A stretch of DNA of 64,000 nt from Micromonospora matsumotoense (lineage in GTDB: Bacteria > Actinomycetota > Actinomycetes > Mycobacteriales > Micromonosporaceae), in the NCBI RefSeq assembly GCF_900091525.1, contig NZ_FMCU01000002.1, positions 496,001 through 560,000 on the forward strand, given 5' to 3'. The notes beneath the pieces are model-generated. The model was given only the letters and a program-made list of their open reading frames with translations. It ran no database searches and was not told the DNA's origin. Positions 1 through 8,969 of this stretch are shown in pieces. Both the position numbers and the translations under genes were made by a program. How positions within the stretch are numbered: position 1 is the stretch's first letter; the number at the start of each line of letters is the position of its first letter.

Positions 1-135
1 GATGTCCCGCGCGTACCGCCAGATGGGTGCGTGTACCGCAACTGCGTCAGCGCCGCCGTCGCTTTCCGTGCCCTCGTCACCGCGTGGAGGCCCCGGTCGG
101 GTCCCGCCGATGTCGCCGCCACGCTGATCCGCTGA
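1..135 (+). CDS. Possible 3' end of a gene cut by the left window edge
   Basis: The first forward frame is open from base 1 to a TGA at 133-135 and gives 44 residues ending in ADVAATLIR. Most third codon positions are G or C, which suits coding sequence in this genome, but the piece is too short to place in a family. The alternative is that it is chance-open intergenic sequence. Bases 136-255 hold no gene or clear signal that I can see. Confidence 0.3.
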   Translation, partial: DVPRVPPDGCVYRNCVSAAVAFRALVTAWRPRSGPADVAATLIR

Positions 136-255
136 TGATGGGTGCCGGCGGCAGTAGCGCGTGCGACTCCGACACCCGGCCCCCGGCCGCTGCCTCTTCC
201 GCTGCGACTCGGCGTTGCCGACATCTTCTCGGCGGGTGCTCTCGGCGTGGTGTGG

Positions 256-1821
256 TCAGTCCTCGGTCTGGGGGCCGAGCAGGCGGATCTCCTCGATGTC
301 CAGCGTCGCCTGCACCTCCCGGAGCACGCTGTCGTCGATCTCGTTGTTGTCGCGCAACCGGGTCACCTCGCGGCGCTTGTGTTCCAGCACGCCCAGCCGC
401 AGCCGGTCGTCCAGCTCCTGGACCCGGTCGGCGTCCGGCCCGTCGCTGGTCGCCGTCACCAGGTCGAGATGCCGCTGGTAGTCGGCGCGCAACCGGTCCA
501 CCGCCTCCCGGTCGACCTCGAGTTCGGCGGCGACGTCCGGCAGTGCCGTCAACGCCGCCTCGGTGGCCCGGCGGTGGGCGTGCCGCACCTCGTCGCCGCG
601 TGCCTCGTCGCCGCGCAGGCCGGCCCAACGGGCCACCGCCGGCAGGGTGGTGCCCTGCACCACCATGATCGACACGATCGCCACGGCGGTGCAGAAGATG
701 ATCAGGTCCCGCTCCGGCACCGGCAGGTGCGTGGTGGCCGTGGTCACCGGCACCGCGAGGGCGGCGGCCAGCGACACCGCCCCCCGGAAACCCGCCCAGC
801 CCGCCGCCACCCGGACCCGCCGGCTCACCCCGGCACCCCGACCCACCACCGGCAGGCCGTAGGAGAACAGTTGCAACCACACCAGCCGGACGACCACCAC
901 CATCAGGGTCACCGAGGCGGCGATGGTCACCGACCGCACCAGGGACGTGCTGGTCACGTGGTTCACCGCCCGGGGGATCTGCATCCCGAGCAGCACGAAG
1001 AGCGCGCCGTTGATCAGGAAGGTGGACAGGTCCCAGAAGGCGTACGCCAACAGCCGGGACCGGGCCCGGATCACCCGTGGCCCGGCGTACGACAGCAGCA
1101 GCCCGGCGACCACGACGGCGAGCACCCCGCTGGCGTGCACCACCTCGGCGAGCAGGAACGCGGCGAACGGGGTGAGCACGCTCAGCGCGCCCTCGCGCAG
1201 CGGGTCGTCCAGTCGGCGGCGGATCAGCACCACGACCAGGCCGACGGCCAGCCCGGCGGCGATACCCCCCGCGGCCGAGCCGACGAACCGGCCCAGGAAG
1301 CCGAACACCCCCGGCGCGGTGCCGCCGACGATCAGCCCGACCGTCACCGAGAACAGCACCAGCGCGGTGCCGTCGTTGACCAGGCTCTCCGCCCGCAACG
1401 TGGTCAGGATCCGGCGGGGCATCCGCTTCGCCAGGCCGGCCACCGCCGCCGCGTCGGTGGGGGCGAGTACCGCGCCGAGCACCCAGGCCGCCTGCGGGCT
1501 CATCCCGAGCCCCTTGGCGACCAGCGCCACCGCCACCATGGTCACCACCACCAGCGCCACCGCCAGCGAGGCGATCACCAGCAGGTTCGCCCGGATCTCC
1601 CGCAGGCTGATCACCAGGCTCTCCCGGTAGAGCACGGCGGGCAGGAAGAGCAGCAGCACCACCTCGGGTTCGAGCACCACCTCCGACAGCGGCGGCAACA
1701 GCGCCAGCAGCCCGCCCATGGTGATCAGCAGCACCGGCGGGGCCACCCGGTACCGGCTGCCGATGGTGGTGCCGACCAGCACGGTGGCGGCCAGCACCAC
1801 GATCAGGACCAGGACCTCCAC
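256..1821 (-). CDS. Na+/H+ antiporter, CPA1/NhaP type
   Basis: This 521-residue membrane protein should exchange cytoplasmic Na+ (or K+) for H+. About twelve hydrophobic segments fill the first ~400 residues, beginning at the start with VLVLIVVLAATVLVG. The segment VLGAVLAPTDAAAVAG carries the Thr-Asp pair typical of the CPA1 ion pathway. The last ~120 residues are polar and probably a cytosolic regulatory tail. The GTG at 1821 was chosen because a GGGAGGG Shine-Dalgarno lies just before it and the first membrane helix follows at once; the frame stays open further upstream to 1986. It lies 80 bases downstream of kynureninase on the same strand, so the two may be co-transcribed. Ion preference cannot be read from sequence. 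Confidence 0.85.
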   Translation of the reverse strand: MEVLVLIVVLAATVLVGTTIGSRYRVAPPVLLITMGGLLALLPPLSEVVLEPEVVLLLFLPAVLYRESLVISLREIRANLLVIASLAVALVVVTMVAVALVAKGLGMSPQAAWVLGAVLAPTDAAAVAGLAKRMPRRILTTLRAESLVNDGTALVLFSVTVGLIVGGTAPGVFGFLGRFVGSAAGGIAAGLAVGLVVVLIRRRLDDPLREGALSVLTPFAAFLLAEVVHASGVLAVVVAGLLLSYAGPRVIRARSRLLAYAFWDLSTFLINGALFVLLGMQIPRAVNHVTSTSLVRSVTIAASVTLMVVVVRLVWLQLFSYGLPVVGRGAGVSRRVRVAAGWAGFRGAVSLAAALAVPVTTATTHLPVPERDLIIFCTAVAIVSIMVVQGTTLPAVARWAGLRGDEARGDEVRHAHRRATEAALTALPDVAAELEVDREAVDRLRADYQRHLDLVTATSDGPDADRVQELDDRLRLGVLEHKRREVTRLRDNNEIDDSVLREVQATLDIEEIRLLGPQTED

Positions 1822-1901
1822 GGCACCCTCCCGCCTCCACCCGACATGCTGGTACGAAGTCGGCGGCGACGCGGGGGAATCCGGGATCTGTCCGGACCGG
1901 C

Positions 1902-3155
1902 TCAGGTGACCCGGGACGGCTCCGTCGGCACTGCGGTCCAGGCCTGCCGCTCGGCGATGTCCCGCAGCCGGTCCATCGCGTCCCACACGTCGACGTAGCG
2001 GGTGTAGAGCGCCGCCGGGCCGAGCCGCAGCCGGTCGGGCACCCGGTAGTCACCGACCACCCCGGCGTCGACCAGGGCGCGGGAGATCCGCAGCGCCTCC
2101 GGGTGGTGCAGCGACACGTGCCCGCCGCGCCGGCCCGGCTCGCGCGGGGAGGCGAGCCGGAAGCCGTGCGGGACGAGCCAGGCGTCGGCCAGTTCGATGA
2201 TCAGCTCGCCGAGCCGTACCGACTTCTCGCGGACCCGGTCCGTCCCGGCGTCGGCCAGCACGTCCAGGGCCGGGTCGAGGGCGGCCATCCCCAGCACCGG
2301 CGGGGTGCCCACCAGGAACCGCTCCGGGCCGGGCGCGGGGTCGTAGCCGGCACCCATCCGGAACTGGTCGCGCTGGCCGAACCACCCCCAGATCGGCTGC
2401 CGCAGCGACTCCTGCAACTCCCGCCGCACATAGAGGAACGCCGGTGCGCCGGGGCCGCCGTTGAGGTACTTGTAGGTGCAGCCGACCGCGAGGTCGACAC
2501 CGGCGTCGGTCAGCGCCAGCGGCACCGAGCCGACCGCGTGCGAGAGGTCCCACAGCACCAACGCGCCGACCCGCCGGGCGGCGGCCGTCACCGCCGCCAC
2601 GTCCAGCAGCGCCCCGCAGCGGTACGACACCGCCGACAGCACCACCAGGGCCACGTCCTCGGTCAGCGACTCGACCAGGGTGGCCTGGTCCAACCCTTCG
2701 TCGAGGTCGGAGGGGAGCAACCGCAGGGTGTGCCCGCGCTGCGCGGCCAGCCCCTCCAGCAGGTACCGGTCGGTGGGGAACTCCTCGGCGTCGGCCAGGA
2801 TCGTGCCCCGGCCCGGCCGGGCGTCGAGGGCGGCGGCGGCCAGCTTGTAGAGGTTGACCGAGGTCGAGTCGGAGACGATCACCTCGCCCTCGCGGGCGCC
2901 CAGCGCGTGGGCGGCGATCCGGTCACCGATGCGGCGCGGCCACTCGATCCAGGTCGGCCAGCTCCGGACCAGTTCGGTGCCCCAGCCGTCGCGGACCAGC
3001 CCGGCCAGGTGGCCGCCGGTGGCGGACGGCAGCCGGCCCAGCGAGTTGCCGTCGAGGTAGCACAGGTCGTCCACCACGAACCGGTCCCGCAGCCCGGCGA
3101 GCGGATCGGCGGCGTCCCACTCCTGCGCGACCCGCCGGGATGTCTGTGCGGTCAT
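1902..3155 (-). CDS. kynU: Kynureninase
   Basis: A cytosolic PLP enzyme of 417 residues, the usual length, that cleaves L-kynurenine (or 3-hydroxykynurenine) to anthranilate (or 3-hydroxyanthranilate) plus alanine in tryptophan breakdown. Hallmarks are the N-terminal YLDGNSLGR motif, the DSTSVNLYK phosphate-binding segment, WDLSHAVGS near residue 200, and GCTYKYLNGGPG, whose lysine should bind PLP. The ATG at 3155 has a strong purine-rich ribosome site (GGAGGGAGGG) just before it. No tryptophan dioxygenase or kynurenine formamidase lies nearby, so the rest of the pathway must be elsewhere, or the gene serves a secondary route such as anthranilate supply. Bases 3156-3334 upstream are GC-rich and hold no gene. 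Confidence 0.93.
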   Translation of the reverse strand: MTAQTSRRVAQEWDAADPLAGLRDRFVVDDLCYLDGNSLGRLPSATGGHLAGLVRDGWGTELVRSWPTWIEWPRRIGDRIAAHALGAREGEVIVSDSTSVNLYKLAAAALDARPGRGTILADAEEFPTDRYLLEGLAAQRGHTLRLLPSDLDEGLDQATLVESLTEDVALVVLSAVSYRCGALLDVAAVTAAARRVGALVLWDLSHAVGSVPLALTDAGVDLAVGCTYKYLNGGPGAPAFLYVRRELQESLRQPIWGWFGQRDQFRMGAGYDPAPGPERFLVGTPPVLGMAALDPALDVLADAGTDRVREKSVRLGELIIELADAWLVPHGFRLASPREPGRRGGHVSLHHPEALRISRALVDAGVVGDYRVPDRLRLGPAALYTRYVDVWDAMDRLRDIAERQAWTAVPTEPSRVT

Positions 3156-3334
3156 GGTGCCCTCCCTCCGCCCGGATACCCGGGCCGATGCAGGCTAGCC
3201 GATCGTCCCGCCGACCCACCGCGCCCACCGCCCCGGGCCCCGCCCTGGCCCCAGCTCCGGGCCCGGCCACTGCCCCGGCACCCGGACCCTGCCGCCGCCG
3301 GCCGGCCGGACGTCCCGGCCGGGCCGACCGCCGG

Positions 3335-5008
3335 TCAGCCGACCGGCACGGTGGCCGTGACGGTGGCCTGGTCGATGTCGCTGGTGCGGACGGTGAACCG
3401 GATCGTCCATTCCCCGCGCGCCGGGAGGCTGATCTCGGCGCTGCCGTGGTGCGGCTCCGGGGTGTCCACCGGCACGACCATCGGTTCGATCCCGGCCGAC
3501 GGCAGGGCGAGGCTGACCGTCCACTGCACCACCGGCAGCGGCTGCCCCTGCGGGGTGTAGACGTAGGCGTGCAACGAGTTCGGCACACCCACCCGTACCG
3601 GATAGATGTCGAACTGGAGGGTGTAGCTACCGCTGGTGAGGGTCTGTGCGACGCCCTCGCGGGTGGCGCGGGCGGCCTGGGTGTCGGCGGTCCGGCCCGG
3701 CGGGGTCTGCACCAGCACGGCGGTCAGCGCCAACACCACCGCGGTGGCGGCGAGTTCCACCCCGGCCGCCCGCGCCACCCGGCGGGGCCGGTCGGCGGCC
3801 TCGCCGCCGCGCACCATCCGGCGCTGCCAGGCCGCGACGCCGAGCACGGCGGCGAGCAGGGCCGCCTTGGCGCAGAGCAGCCGACCGTAGTCGGTGCCGA
3901 ACAGCGCGCCGGGCCGACCGAGTTCGATCGCGGCCTGCCCGACCCCGGAGGCGACCAGCCAGCCCACCGCGATGGTCGCCCACCGCGACCAGGCCGGCAG
4001 GACCCGGGCCAGCACCCGCCGGTGGGTGCCGGGCAGCAGGAACACCGCCAGGGTGAACAGCCCGCCCAGCCACACGCTCATTCCGGCCAGGTGCACCACG
4101 TCGGCCAGGATGCTCACCGGCGGCAGCGGGGAGGCCACCGGATGCCCGGCCAGCGGCCAGGTCAGCAGGCCGGCGAGACCCACCACCGTCAGCGCCACCC
4201 GCCGGCCCCGACCGGCCCGCCCACCGGCCACCGCCGGCAGCAGCACGGCGGCGGCCCCGGCCAGCGCCAGCCGGGCGCCGAGCACCGGCCCGATGTCGCT
4301 GCCCGCCACCGCCGCGAGGTCACCGCGCGACAGCCCGCCAACCGGCACCCCGACCATGTCCGCGGCCTGCGCCACCCAGGTCCCGGCGGTGCCCACGGCC
4401 ACCAGGGCGAGGCCGACGTACCCGGTGGCGGTCACCGCGCGACGGCGACGACGGCGGGGCCACCGGACGGCACCGAGCAACGTGGGGCCGACCGCCAGCA
4501 CCAGGCCCAGGTAGCCGACGTACCGGGCGGCGGGAGTCCACGCCCCGGCGGGCCGCTCGTCCACGGCCACCGGCTCCGGCGGTGTCGCCGACGGCGCACC
4601 GGCGGAGTAGGCGAAGCTGCCGGCGACCGGGTGGCTGTCCGCCGAGATCACCCGGTAGCTGACCAGGTAGGTGCCGAGCGGCCGGTCCGGCACCCGCACC
4701 GGAATCCGCAGGGTCGCCCCCTGCGCGACCGGCTCCCCGACGGTGACCCGTCGCCCGTCCGGGCCGAGCACCTGCACCCGGCCGATGACCGGCGAGACCG
4801 CCTCGCTGAAGACCAGCACCACCTCCCCGGGCGGGGCGCTGATCACCGCGTCCCGGACCGGGCTCGTCGCGACCAGCGCGGCGTGGGCGGCGGCCGGGGT
4901 CGCCGGAGCCAGCGGTACGGACAGCAGCGCGAGGAGCAACCCCAGCAGCACGGCGGAACGGGTGGTACGCACACCCAGTGGTTCGGATCTGATGATCACA
5001 TGGTTCAA
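3335..5008 (-). CDS. Copper resistance protein, CopC-CopD fusion
   Basis: A 557-residue exported and membrane protein for copper handling. A signal peptide ends at ...PAAA, followed by HAALVATSP, where the first histidine can be the N-terminal copper ligand of CopC. A CopC beta-barrel of about 95 residues follows. A polar linker then leads to about eight membrane segments of the CopD type, and a C-terminal extracytoplasmic domain of ~110 residues resembles YtkA. The TTG start at 5008 overlaps the stop codon of the upstream PucR regulator (TTGA), which suggests translational coupling. A GTG 12 codons later (4972) would give a tidier signal peptide. The fused arrangement is like YcnJ of Bacillus. 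The metal is inferred from the family. Confidence 0.85.
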   Translation of the reverse strand: MNHVIIRSEPLGVRTTRSAVLLGLLLALLSVPLAPATPAAAHAALVATSPVRDAVISAPPGEVVLVFSEAVSPVIGRVQVLGPDGRRVTVGEPVAQGATLRIPVRVPDRPLGTYLVSYRVISADSHPVAGSFAYSAGAPSATPPEPVAVDERPAGAWTPAARYVGYLGLVLAVGPTLLGAVRWPRRRRRRAVTATGYVGLALVAVGTAGTWVAQAADMVGVPVGGLSRGDLAAVAGSDIGPVLGARLALAGAAAVLLPAVAGGRAGRGRRVALTVVGLAGLLTWPLAGHPVASPLPPVSILADVVHLAGMSVWLGGLFTLAVFLLPGTHRRVLARVLPAWSRWATIAVGWLVASGVGQAAIELGRPGALFGTDYGRLLCAKAALLAAVLGVAAWQRRMVRGGEAADRPRRVARAAGVELAATAVVLALTAVLVQTPPGRTADTQAARATREGVAQTLTSGSYTLQFDIYPVRVGVPNSLHAYVYTPQGQPLPVVQWTVSLALPSAGIEPMVVPVDTPEPHHGSAEISLPARGEWTIRFTVRTSDIDQATVTATVPVG

Positions 5009-6327
5009 CCGGAGCGGTACCGATCTGCGCCCCCGGCCGGTCGCCGGTCCACGCCGTCGGCGAATCGCGGGTCCGCACCGCCGGTCGGCAGCTGGTCTTG
5101 CGCGCGGTCCGGCTGCTGGTCCGCCGCGCCGGTGGGCTGCTGGCGCAGGGCCAGGGTCAGCACGAGTCGGGCGTCCGGGTCGTCCAGGGCCGGGCCGAAC
5201 AGGGTGCGCAGCTGCCGCATCCGGTAACGGACCGTCTGCGGGTGGGTGTGCAGGTCCTCGGCGACCGCCACCACCTGCCCCTGCCGGCGCAGCCAGCCGT
5301 GCAGGGTCTCCGCCAGGGCCCGCCGGGCGGTCGGCCGGAGCCCGGCCAGCGGGGCCAGCACGGTGTCGGCGAGGTGGGCGGCCAGGCCCGGCTCCCAGGC
5401 GGTGAGCAGGCCGAGCAGATGGTCGTCGCAGGACACCACCGGCTCCCGGCCGAGCGCGCCGTGCTGGTGCAGGGTCAACGCCCGACGGGACAGCCGGTAC
5501 GACAGCCGCGCCCGGTGCCGTTCGACCGTCGGCCCGAGGGCGGCCCGCCGTCCGACCAGCGCCTGCCGGGCCCGGTCGAGCCGACCCGGCGTACCGGGAT
5601 CGGGCAGCACCACCCGGACGGCGTCACCGATGACGGCGGCCACCGCGCCCGCGCCGATGCCCCGGGCCACCTGCTCGGCGTCGGTGCCGTCGACGCTGAG
5701 CACCGCCAGGGTCGTCGGCAACGGCCAGCGGGCCGCGTCCGCGGCGGCGCGCAGCACCGCCTCGGCCGGCGGGTCGGGCTGCACGAGCAGGGTGACCAGG
5801 CGACGTCGGGTGGTGGCCCAGTCCTGGGCGGTGTCCCGTTGCTCGTCGAGGAACCCCTCGGCGGCGGCGCCGGCCAACGCGTCGACGTAGCCGAACAGCG
5901 CCCCGGCGATCACGTACAGGTCGGCCGGGGCCGGGCCGGGGTTCCGCCCCGCCGCGCTGGTGGTGTGTTCGACCAGGAAGGCCCAGATGTCGCGGGCCCC
6001 GAGGGTCAGCACGGTACGCAGGGCGTCCACCCGGTGACCCTCGCGGTATTCGGTGCGGCCCAGGGCGTGGAACACCTCCCGGGTCGCGGTCAGCTCCCGC
6101 CCGGGGTCGGCGACGGCGTCGACGAAGGTGTCGACGGCGGTCTGCACCCCCAGGGCCAGGCCCTGCCCCTGCCCACCGGTCAGCGACCGGCCCTGCTCCC
6201 GCATCGCCGCCCGGACGGTGCCGAGGATCCGCGCGTGCAGGGCGCCGCGCAGCCCCCGCAGGTGGTCGCCGACGGCCGGGGCGAGGCCGGCGAGGCCGGG
6301 CTCGATGTCGAGCAGAGCATCCGACAC
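5005..6327 (-). CDS. PucR/CdaR-type transcriptional regulator
   Basis: A 440-residue cytosolic regulator. The C-terminus (about residues 345-405) has the PucR-type helix-turn-helix: LAETLHGWLRRQG, then DLHTHPQTVRYRMRQL. The N-terminal ~300 residues form a sensory region including a GGDEF-like CdaR fold, as in this family, with an earlier helical part rich in Arg and Asp. The GTG at 6327 is fixed by GGAGG six bases before it. The gene diverges from the FAD dehydrogenase at 6424, and a perfect palindrome at 6341-6358 lies between them, so it may control both that enzyme and itself. It is translationally coupled to copCD downstream, so copper export may also fall under its control. The effector is unknown. 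Confidence 0.85.
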   Translation of the reverse strand: MSDALLDIEPGLAGLAPAVGDHLRGLRGALHARILGTVRAAMREQGRSLTGGQGQGLALGVQTAVDTFVDAVADPGRELTATREVFHALGRTEYREGHRVDALRTVLTLGARDIWAFLVEHTTSAAGRNPGPAPADLYVIAGALFGYVDALAGAAAEGFLDEQRDTAQDWATTRRRLVTLLVQPDPPAEAVLRAAADAARWPLPTTLAVLSVDGTDAEQVARGIGAGAVAAVIGDAVRVVLPDPGTPGRLDRARQALVGRRAALGPTVERHRARLSYRLSRRALTLHQHGALGREPVVSCDDHLLGLLTAWEPGLAAHLADTVLAPLAGLRPTARRALAETLHGWLRRQGQVVAVAEDLHTHPQTVRYRMRQLRTLFGPALDDPDARLVLTLALRQQPTGAADQQPDRAQDQLPTGGADPRFADGVDRRPAGGADRYRSG

Positions 6328-6340
6328 GACCGACCTCCAT

Positions 6341-6358
6341 TTGTCATCTGGATGACAA
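6341..6358. promoter_or_regulatory. Perfect palindrome in a divergent promoter, candidate operator
   Basis: TTGTCATC-TG-GATGACAA is a perfect 8+8 inverted repeat with a 2-base centre. It lies 14 bases upstream of the PucR-type regulator start and 66 bases upstream of the FAD dehydrogenase start. Its position and symmetry suit a dimeric regulator, most simply the adjacent PucR protein. Confidence 0.6.
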
Positions 6359-6411
6359 CCTCAGGGGTGAATCCTGCACCCCGGCGCGGATCATTTTGGC
6401 ACCCCCGTACG

Positions 6412-6417
6412 TAGGGT
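6412..6417 (+). promoter_or_regulatory. -10 box for leaderless transcription of the FAD dehydrogenase
   Basis: TAGGGT ends six bases before the ATG at 6424, and no ribosome-binding site is present. The spacing puts the transcription start at or beside the ATG, which is the usual layout of leaderless actinobacterial genes. No convincing -35 box was found. Confidence 0.5.
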
Positions 6418-6423
6418 CGGCCC

Positions 6424-8085
6424 ATGGACACGGATGTCATCGTGATCGGCGCCGGCCTGGCCGGCCTGGTCGCCGCCGCCGAGGCCGCCGATGCGGGCCG
6501 TCGGGTGCTGCTGCTGGACCAGGAGTCGGCGGAGAATCTCGGCGGGCAGGCCTTCTGGTCGTTCGGCGGGCTCTTCTTCGTCGACTCACCCGAGCAGCGG
6601 CGGATGGGCATCCGCGACTCGGTCGAGCTGGCCTGGCAGGACTGGACCGGCAGCGCCGCCTTCGACCGCCCGGAGGACCACTGGCCGCGTCGCTGGGCGC
6701 AGGCGTACGTCCACTTCGCGGCCGGGGAGAAGCGGGCCTGGCTGCGGTCGATGGGCCACCGGGTCTTCCCGGTGGTCAGCTGGGCCGAGCGGGGCGGGGG
6801 AGCGGCCCACGGGCACGGCAACTCCGTCCCCCGGTTCCACGTCACCTGGGGCACCGGCCCCGGCGTGGTGGAGCCGTTCGCCCGGCGGGTCCACGATGCC
6901 GTCACCCAGGGCCGGGTGACGCTGCTGTTCCGGCACCGGGTCGACGAACTCGTCACCACCGGCGGTGTGGTCACCGGGGTACGCGGCACGGTCCTCGCCC
7001 CCGACGACGCGCCGCGCGGACGCAGCAGCTCCCGGGAGGTCGTCGGCGACTTCAGCCACGGCGCGCAGGCCGTGATCATCACCTCGGGCGGCATCGGCGG
7101 CAACCACGACCTGGTCCGGCGGGCCTGGCCGGCCCGGCTCGGCACCCCGCCGACCCGGATGGTCGCCGGGGTCCCCGCCCACGTCGACGGCCGGATGCTC
7201 GCCATCACCGAGACCGCCGGCGGGCAGGTGATCAACCCGGACCGGATGTGGCACTACACGGAGGGGCTGCGCAACTGGGACCCGATCTGGCCCGAGCACG
7301 GCATCCGGATCCTGCCCGGCCCGTCCTCACTCTGGCTCGACGCCACCGGGGCGCGACTGCCAGCGCCACTGTTCCCCGGCTTCGACACCCTGGCCACCCT
7401 GCGGCACCTGCGCGGCACCGGCCACGACTACAGCTGGTTCCTGCTCACCCAGAAGATCATCGAGAAGGAGTTCGCGCTGTCGGGCTCCGAGCAGAATCCG
7501 GACCTGACCAACCGCAGCGTCCGGCAGGTGCTGCAACGGGTCCGGCCGGGCGCACCCGGGCCGGTGGAGGCGTTCAAGCGCAACGGGGCCGACTTCGTCG
7601 TCGCCGACACCCTGCCGGAGCTGGTGGCCGGGATGAACAAGCTGGCCGCCGAGACCGGCGGGCCGCAGCTCGACACGGCGGCCCTGACCGCCCTGGTCGA
7701 GGCGCGTGACCGCGAGGTCGCCCACCCGTTCGGCAAGGACGCCCAGCTGACCGCGATCCGGGGCGCGCGCCGCTACCGGGGCGACCGGCTGATCCGGGTC
7801 GCCACCCCGCACCGGCTGCTCGATCCGGCGGCCGGGCCGCTGATCGCGGTGCAACTGCACGTGCTGACCCGCAAGAGCCTCGGCGGGCTGCACACCGACC
7901 TGTCCGCCCGGGTGCTGCGCCCGGACGGGGAACCGCTGGGTGGGGTGTACGCGGCCGGTGAGGTCGCCGGCTTCGGCGGCGGGGGCATGCACGGCTACAA
8001 CGCGCTGGAGGGCACCTTCCTCGGTGGCTGTCTGTTCTCCGGCCGTACCGCCGGGCGCGCTGCGGCGGCGGCCACCGCCACCTGA
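6424..8085 (+). CDS. FAD-binding dehydrogenase (fumarate reductase/KstD-like, COG3573 type)
   Basis: A 553-residue flavoprotein. Residues 5-30 carry the Rossmann motif VIVIGAGLAGLVAAAEA with an acidic end (LLLDQES). Near the C-terminus GGVYAAGEVAGFGGGGMHG is the second FAD-binding segment of the succinate dehydrogenase/3-ketosteroid dehydrogenase superfamily. The length and the AFWSFGGLFF segment fit the group usually annotated as FAD-binding dehydrogenase. The substrate cannot be read. It diverges from the PucR-type regulator and shares its control region, so it is probably induced by that regulator's ligand. The start is set by the -10 box six bases upstream rather than by a ribosome site. 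Confidence 0.85.
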   Translation: MDTDVIVIGAGLAGLVAAAEAADAGRRVLLLDQESAENLGGQAFWSFGGLFFVDSPEQRRMGIRDSVELAWQDWTGSAAFDRPEDHWPRRWAQAYVHFAAGEKRAWLRSMGHRVFPVVSWAERGGGAAHGHGNSVPRFHVTWGTGPGVVEPFARRVHDAVTQGRVTLLFRHRVDELVTTGGVVTGVRGTVLAPDDAPRGRSSSREVVGDFSHGAQAVIITSGGIGGNHDLVRRAWPARLGTPPTRMVAGVPAHVDGRMLAITETAGGQVINPDRMWHYTEGLRNWDPIWPEHGIRILPGPSSLWLDATGARLPAPLFPGFDTLATLRHLRGTGHDYSWFLLTQKIIEKEFALSGSEQNPDLTNRSVRQVLQRVRPGAPGPVEAFKRNGADFVVADTLPELVAGMNKLAAETGGPQLDTAALTALVEARDREVAHPFGKDAQLTAIRGARRYRGDRLIRVATPHRLLDPAAGPLIAVQLHVLTRKSLGGLHTDLSARVLRPDGEPLGGVYAAGEVAGFGGGGMHGYNALEGTFLGGCLFSGRTAGRAAAAATAT

Positions 8086-8197
8086 CGGCGGCCTCTGCGG
8101 CACGGCCGGCGCCGCTCGCTTCGTCCGTCCCGACCGCGCGCGCGGTGCTGGCGGGGGCCCGTCCGGGTCGGCCGCGGCCCCAGTACGATCGTCTTTC

Positions 8198-8893
8198 GTG
8201 GACGACGACGCGCTGACCGCGATGGTGACCGTCGCGCCGGGCCGGGTGACCCTGTCCGACCGGCGCACCGAGCGCCGCTGGTCGGTCGGGGTGGCCGCGT
8301 ACCGGCTCGGCGTCGTGCCGGTCACCCAGGGGTGGTACGCCCGGGTGACCGGGGAACGGCCGAGCACCGCCCGGGGCGACCGGCTCCCCGTCGAGGGGGT
8401 GTCCTGGGCGGACGCGGTGCGCTTCTGCGTCGCGCTGTCCCGCCGGGAGGGGCTGACCCCGGCGTACCGGCTGCCCGACGACGGTGCGGACGTGGACGGC
8501 GACCGGAGCACCGTGGAGTGGGACCCGACCGCCGACGGCTACCGGCTGCCGACCGAGGCCGAGTGGGAGTACGCCTGCCGCGCCGGCACCACGGGCCCGC
8601 GCTACGGGCCGCTCGACGAGATCGCCTGGTACCGGGGCAACTCCGGTGAGCGGTTGCACCCGGTGGGCGACCGTGAACCCAACCCGTGGGGCCTGTACGA
8701 CATGCTCGGCAACGCCTGGGAGTGGTGCTGGGACGTCTACGACGCCGAGGTGTACGGCAGCTACCGGGTGCTGCGCGGGGGCGGCTGGTACGACGAACAC
8801 TGGAGCTGCCGGGCCTCGGTGCGTCGTCGCAGCCACCCGACGTTCCGCATCGACGACGTCGGCTTCCGGCTGGCCCGTTCCCTGCCGGGCTGA
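8198..8893 (+). CDS. Formylglycine-generating-enzyme (SUMF1/FGE) family protein
   Basis: A 231-residue protein with the sulfatase-modifying-factor fold. It shows the family order PVEGVSWADAVRFC, then YRLPTEAEWEYACRAGT, then NPWGLYDMLGNAWEWCWD, then VLRGGGWYD, then VGFRLAR at the end. True FGE oxidises a sulfatase cysteine to formylglycine using a copper-binding cysteine pair near the C-terminus. Here one cysteine is visible in SCRASVRRR and the usual second one is not obvious, so a role in another oxidation or binding reaction is possible. The GTG at 8198 follows TACGAT by eight bases and fits leaderless translation; an ATG eight codons later is the alternative. No sulfatase gene lies nearby. 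Confidence 0.8.
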   Translation: MDDDALTAMVTVAPGRVTLSDRRTERRWSVGVAAYRLGVVPVTQGWYARVTGERPSTARGDRLPVEGVSWADAVRFCVALSRREGLTPAYRLPDDGADVDGDRSTVEWDPTADGYRLPTEAEWEYACRAGTTGPRYGPLDEIAWYRGNSGERLHPVGDREPNPWGLYDMLGNAWEWCWDVYDAEVYGSYRVLRGGGWYDEHWSCRASVRRRSHPTFRIDDVGFRLARSLPG

Positions 8894-8926
8894 GTCCCCG
8901 CACCGGCACACCCCGGGTCGACGCGA

Positions 8927-8952
8927 CGACGCCCCGCGGGGAGGGGGCGTCG
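8927..8952 (+). terminator. Hairpin terminator after the FGE-like gene
   Basis: CGACGCCCC and GGGGCGTCG form a perfect 9-bp stem with an 8-base loop, 34 bases past the FGE-like stop. There is no T-tract. It could also end transcription of the GH5 remnant, which arrives from the other side. Confidence 0.6.
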
Positions 8953-8969
8953 CGCGGTGGTGGTACGGC

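Noticed and set aside
3140..5227. Long plus-strand frame opposite copCD
   Set aside because: There are no motifs and it is Gly/Arg/His/Gln-rich; the minus strand encodes an obvious signal peptide, CopC domain and membrane helices.
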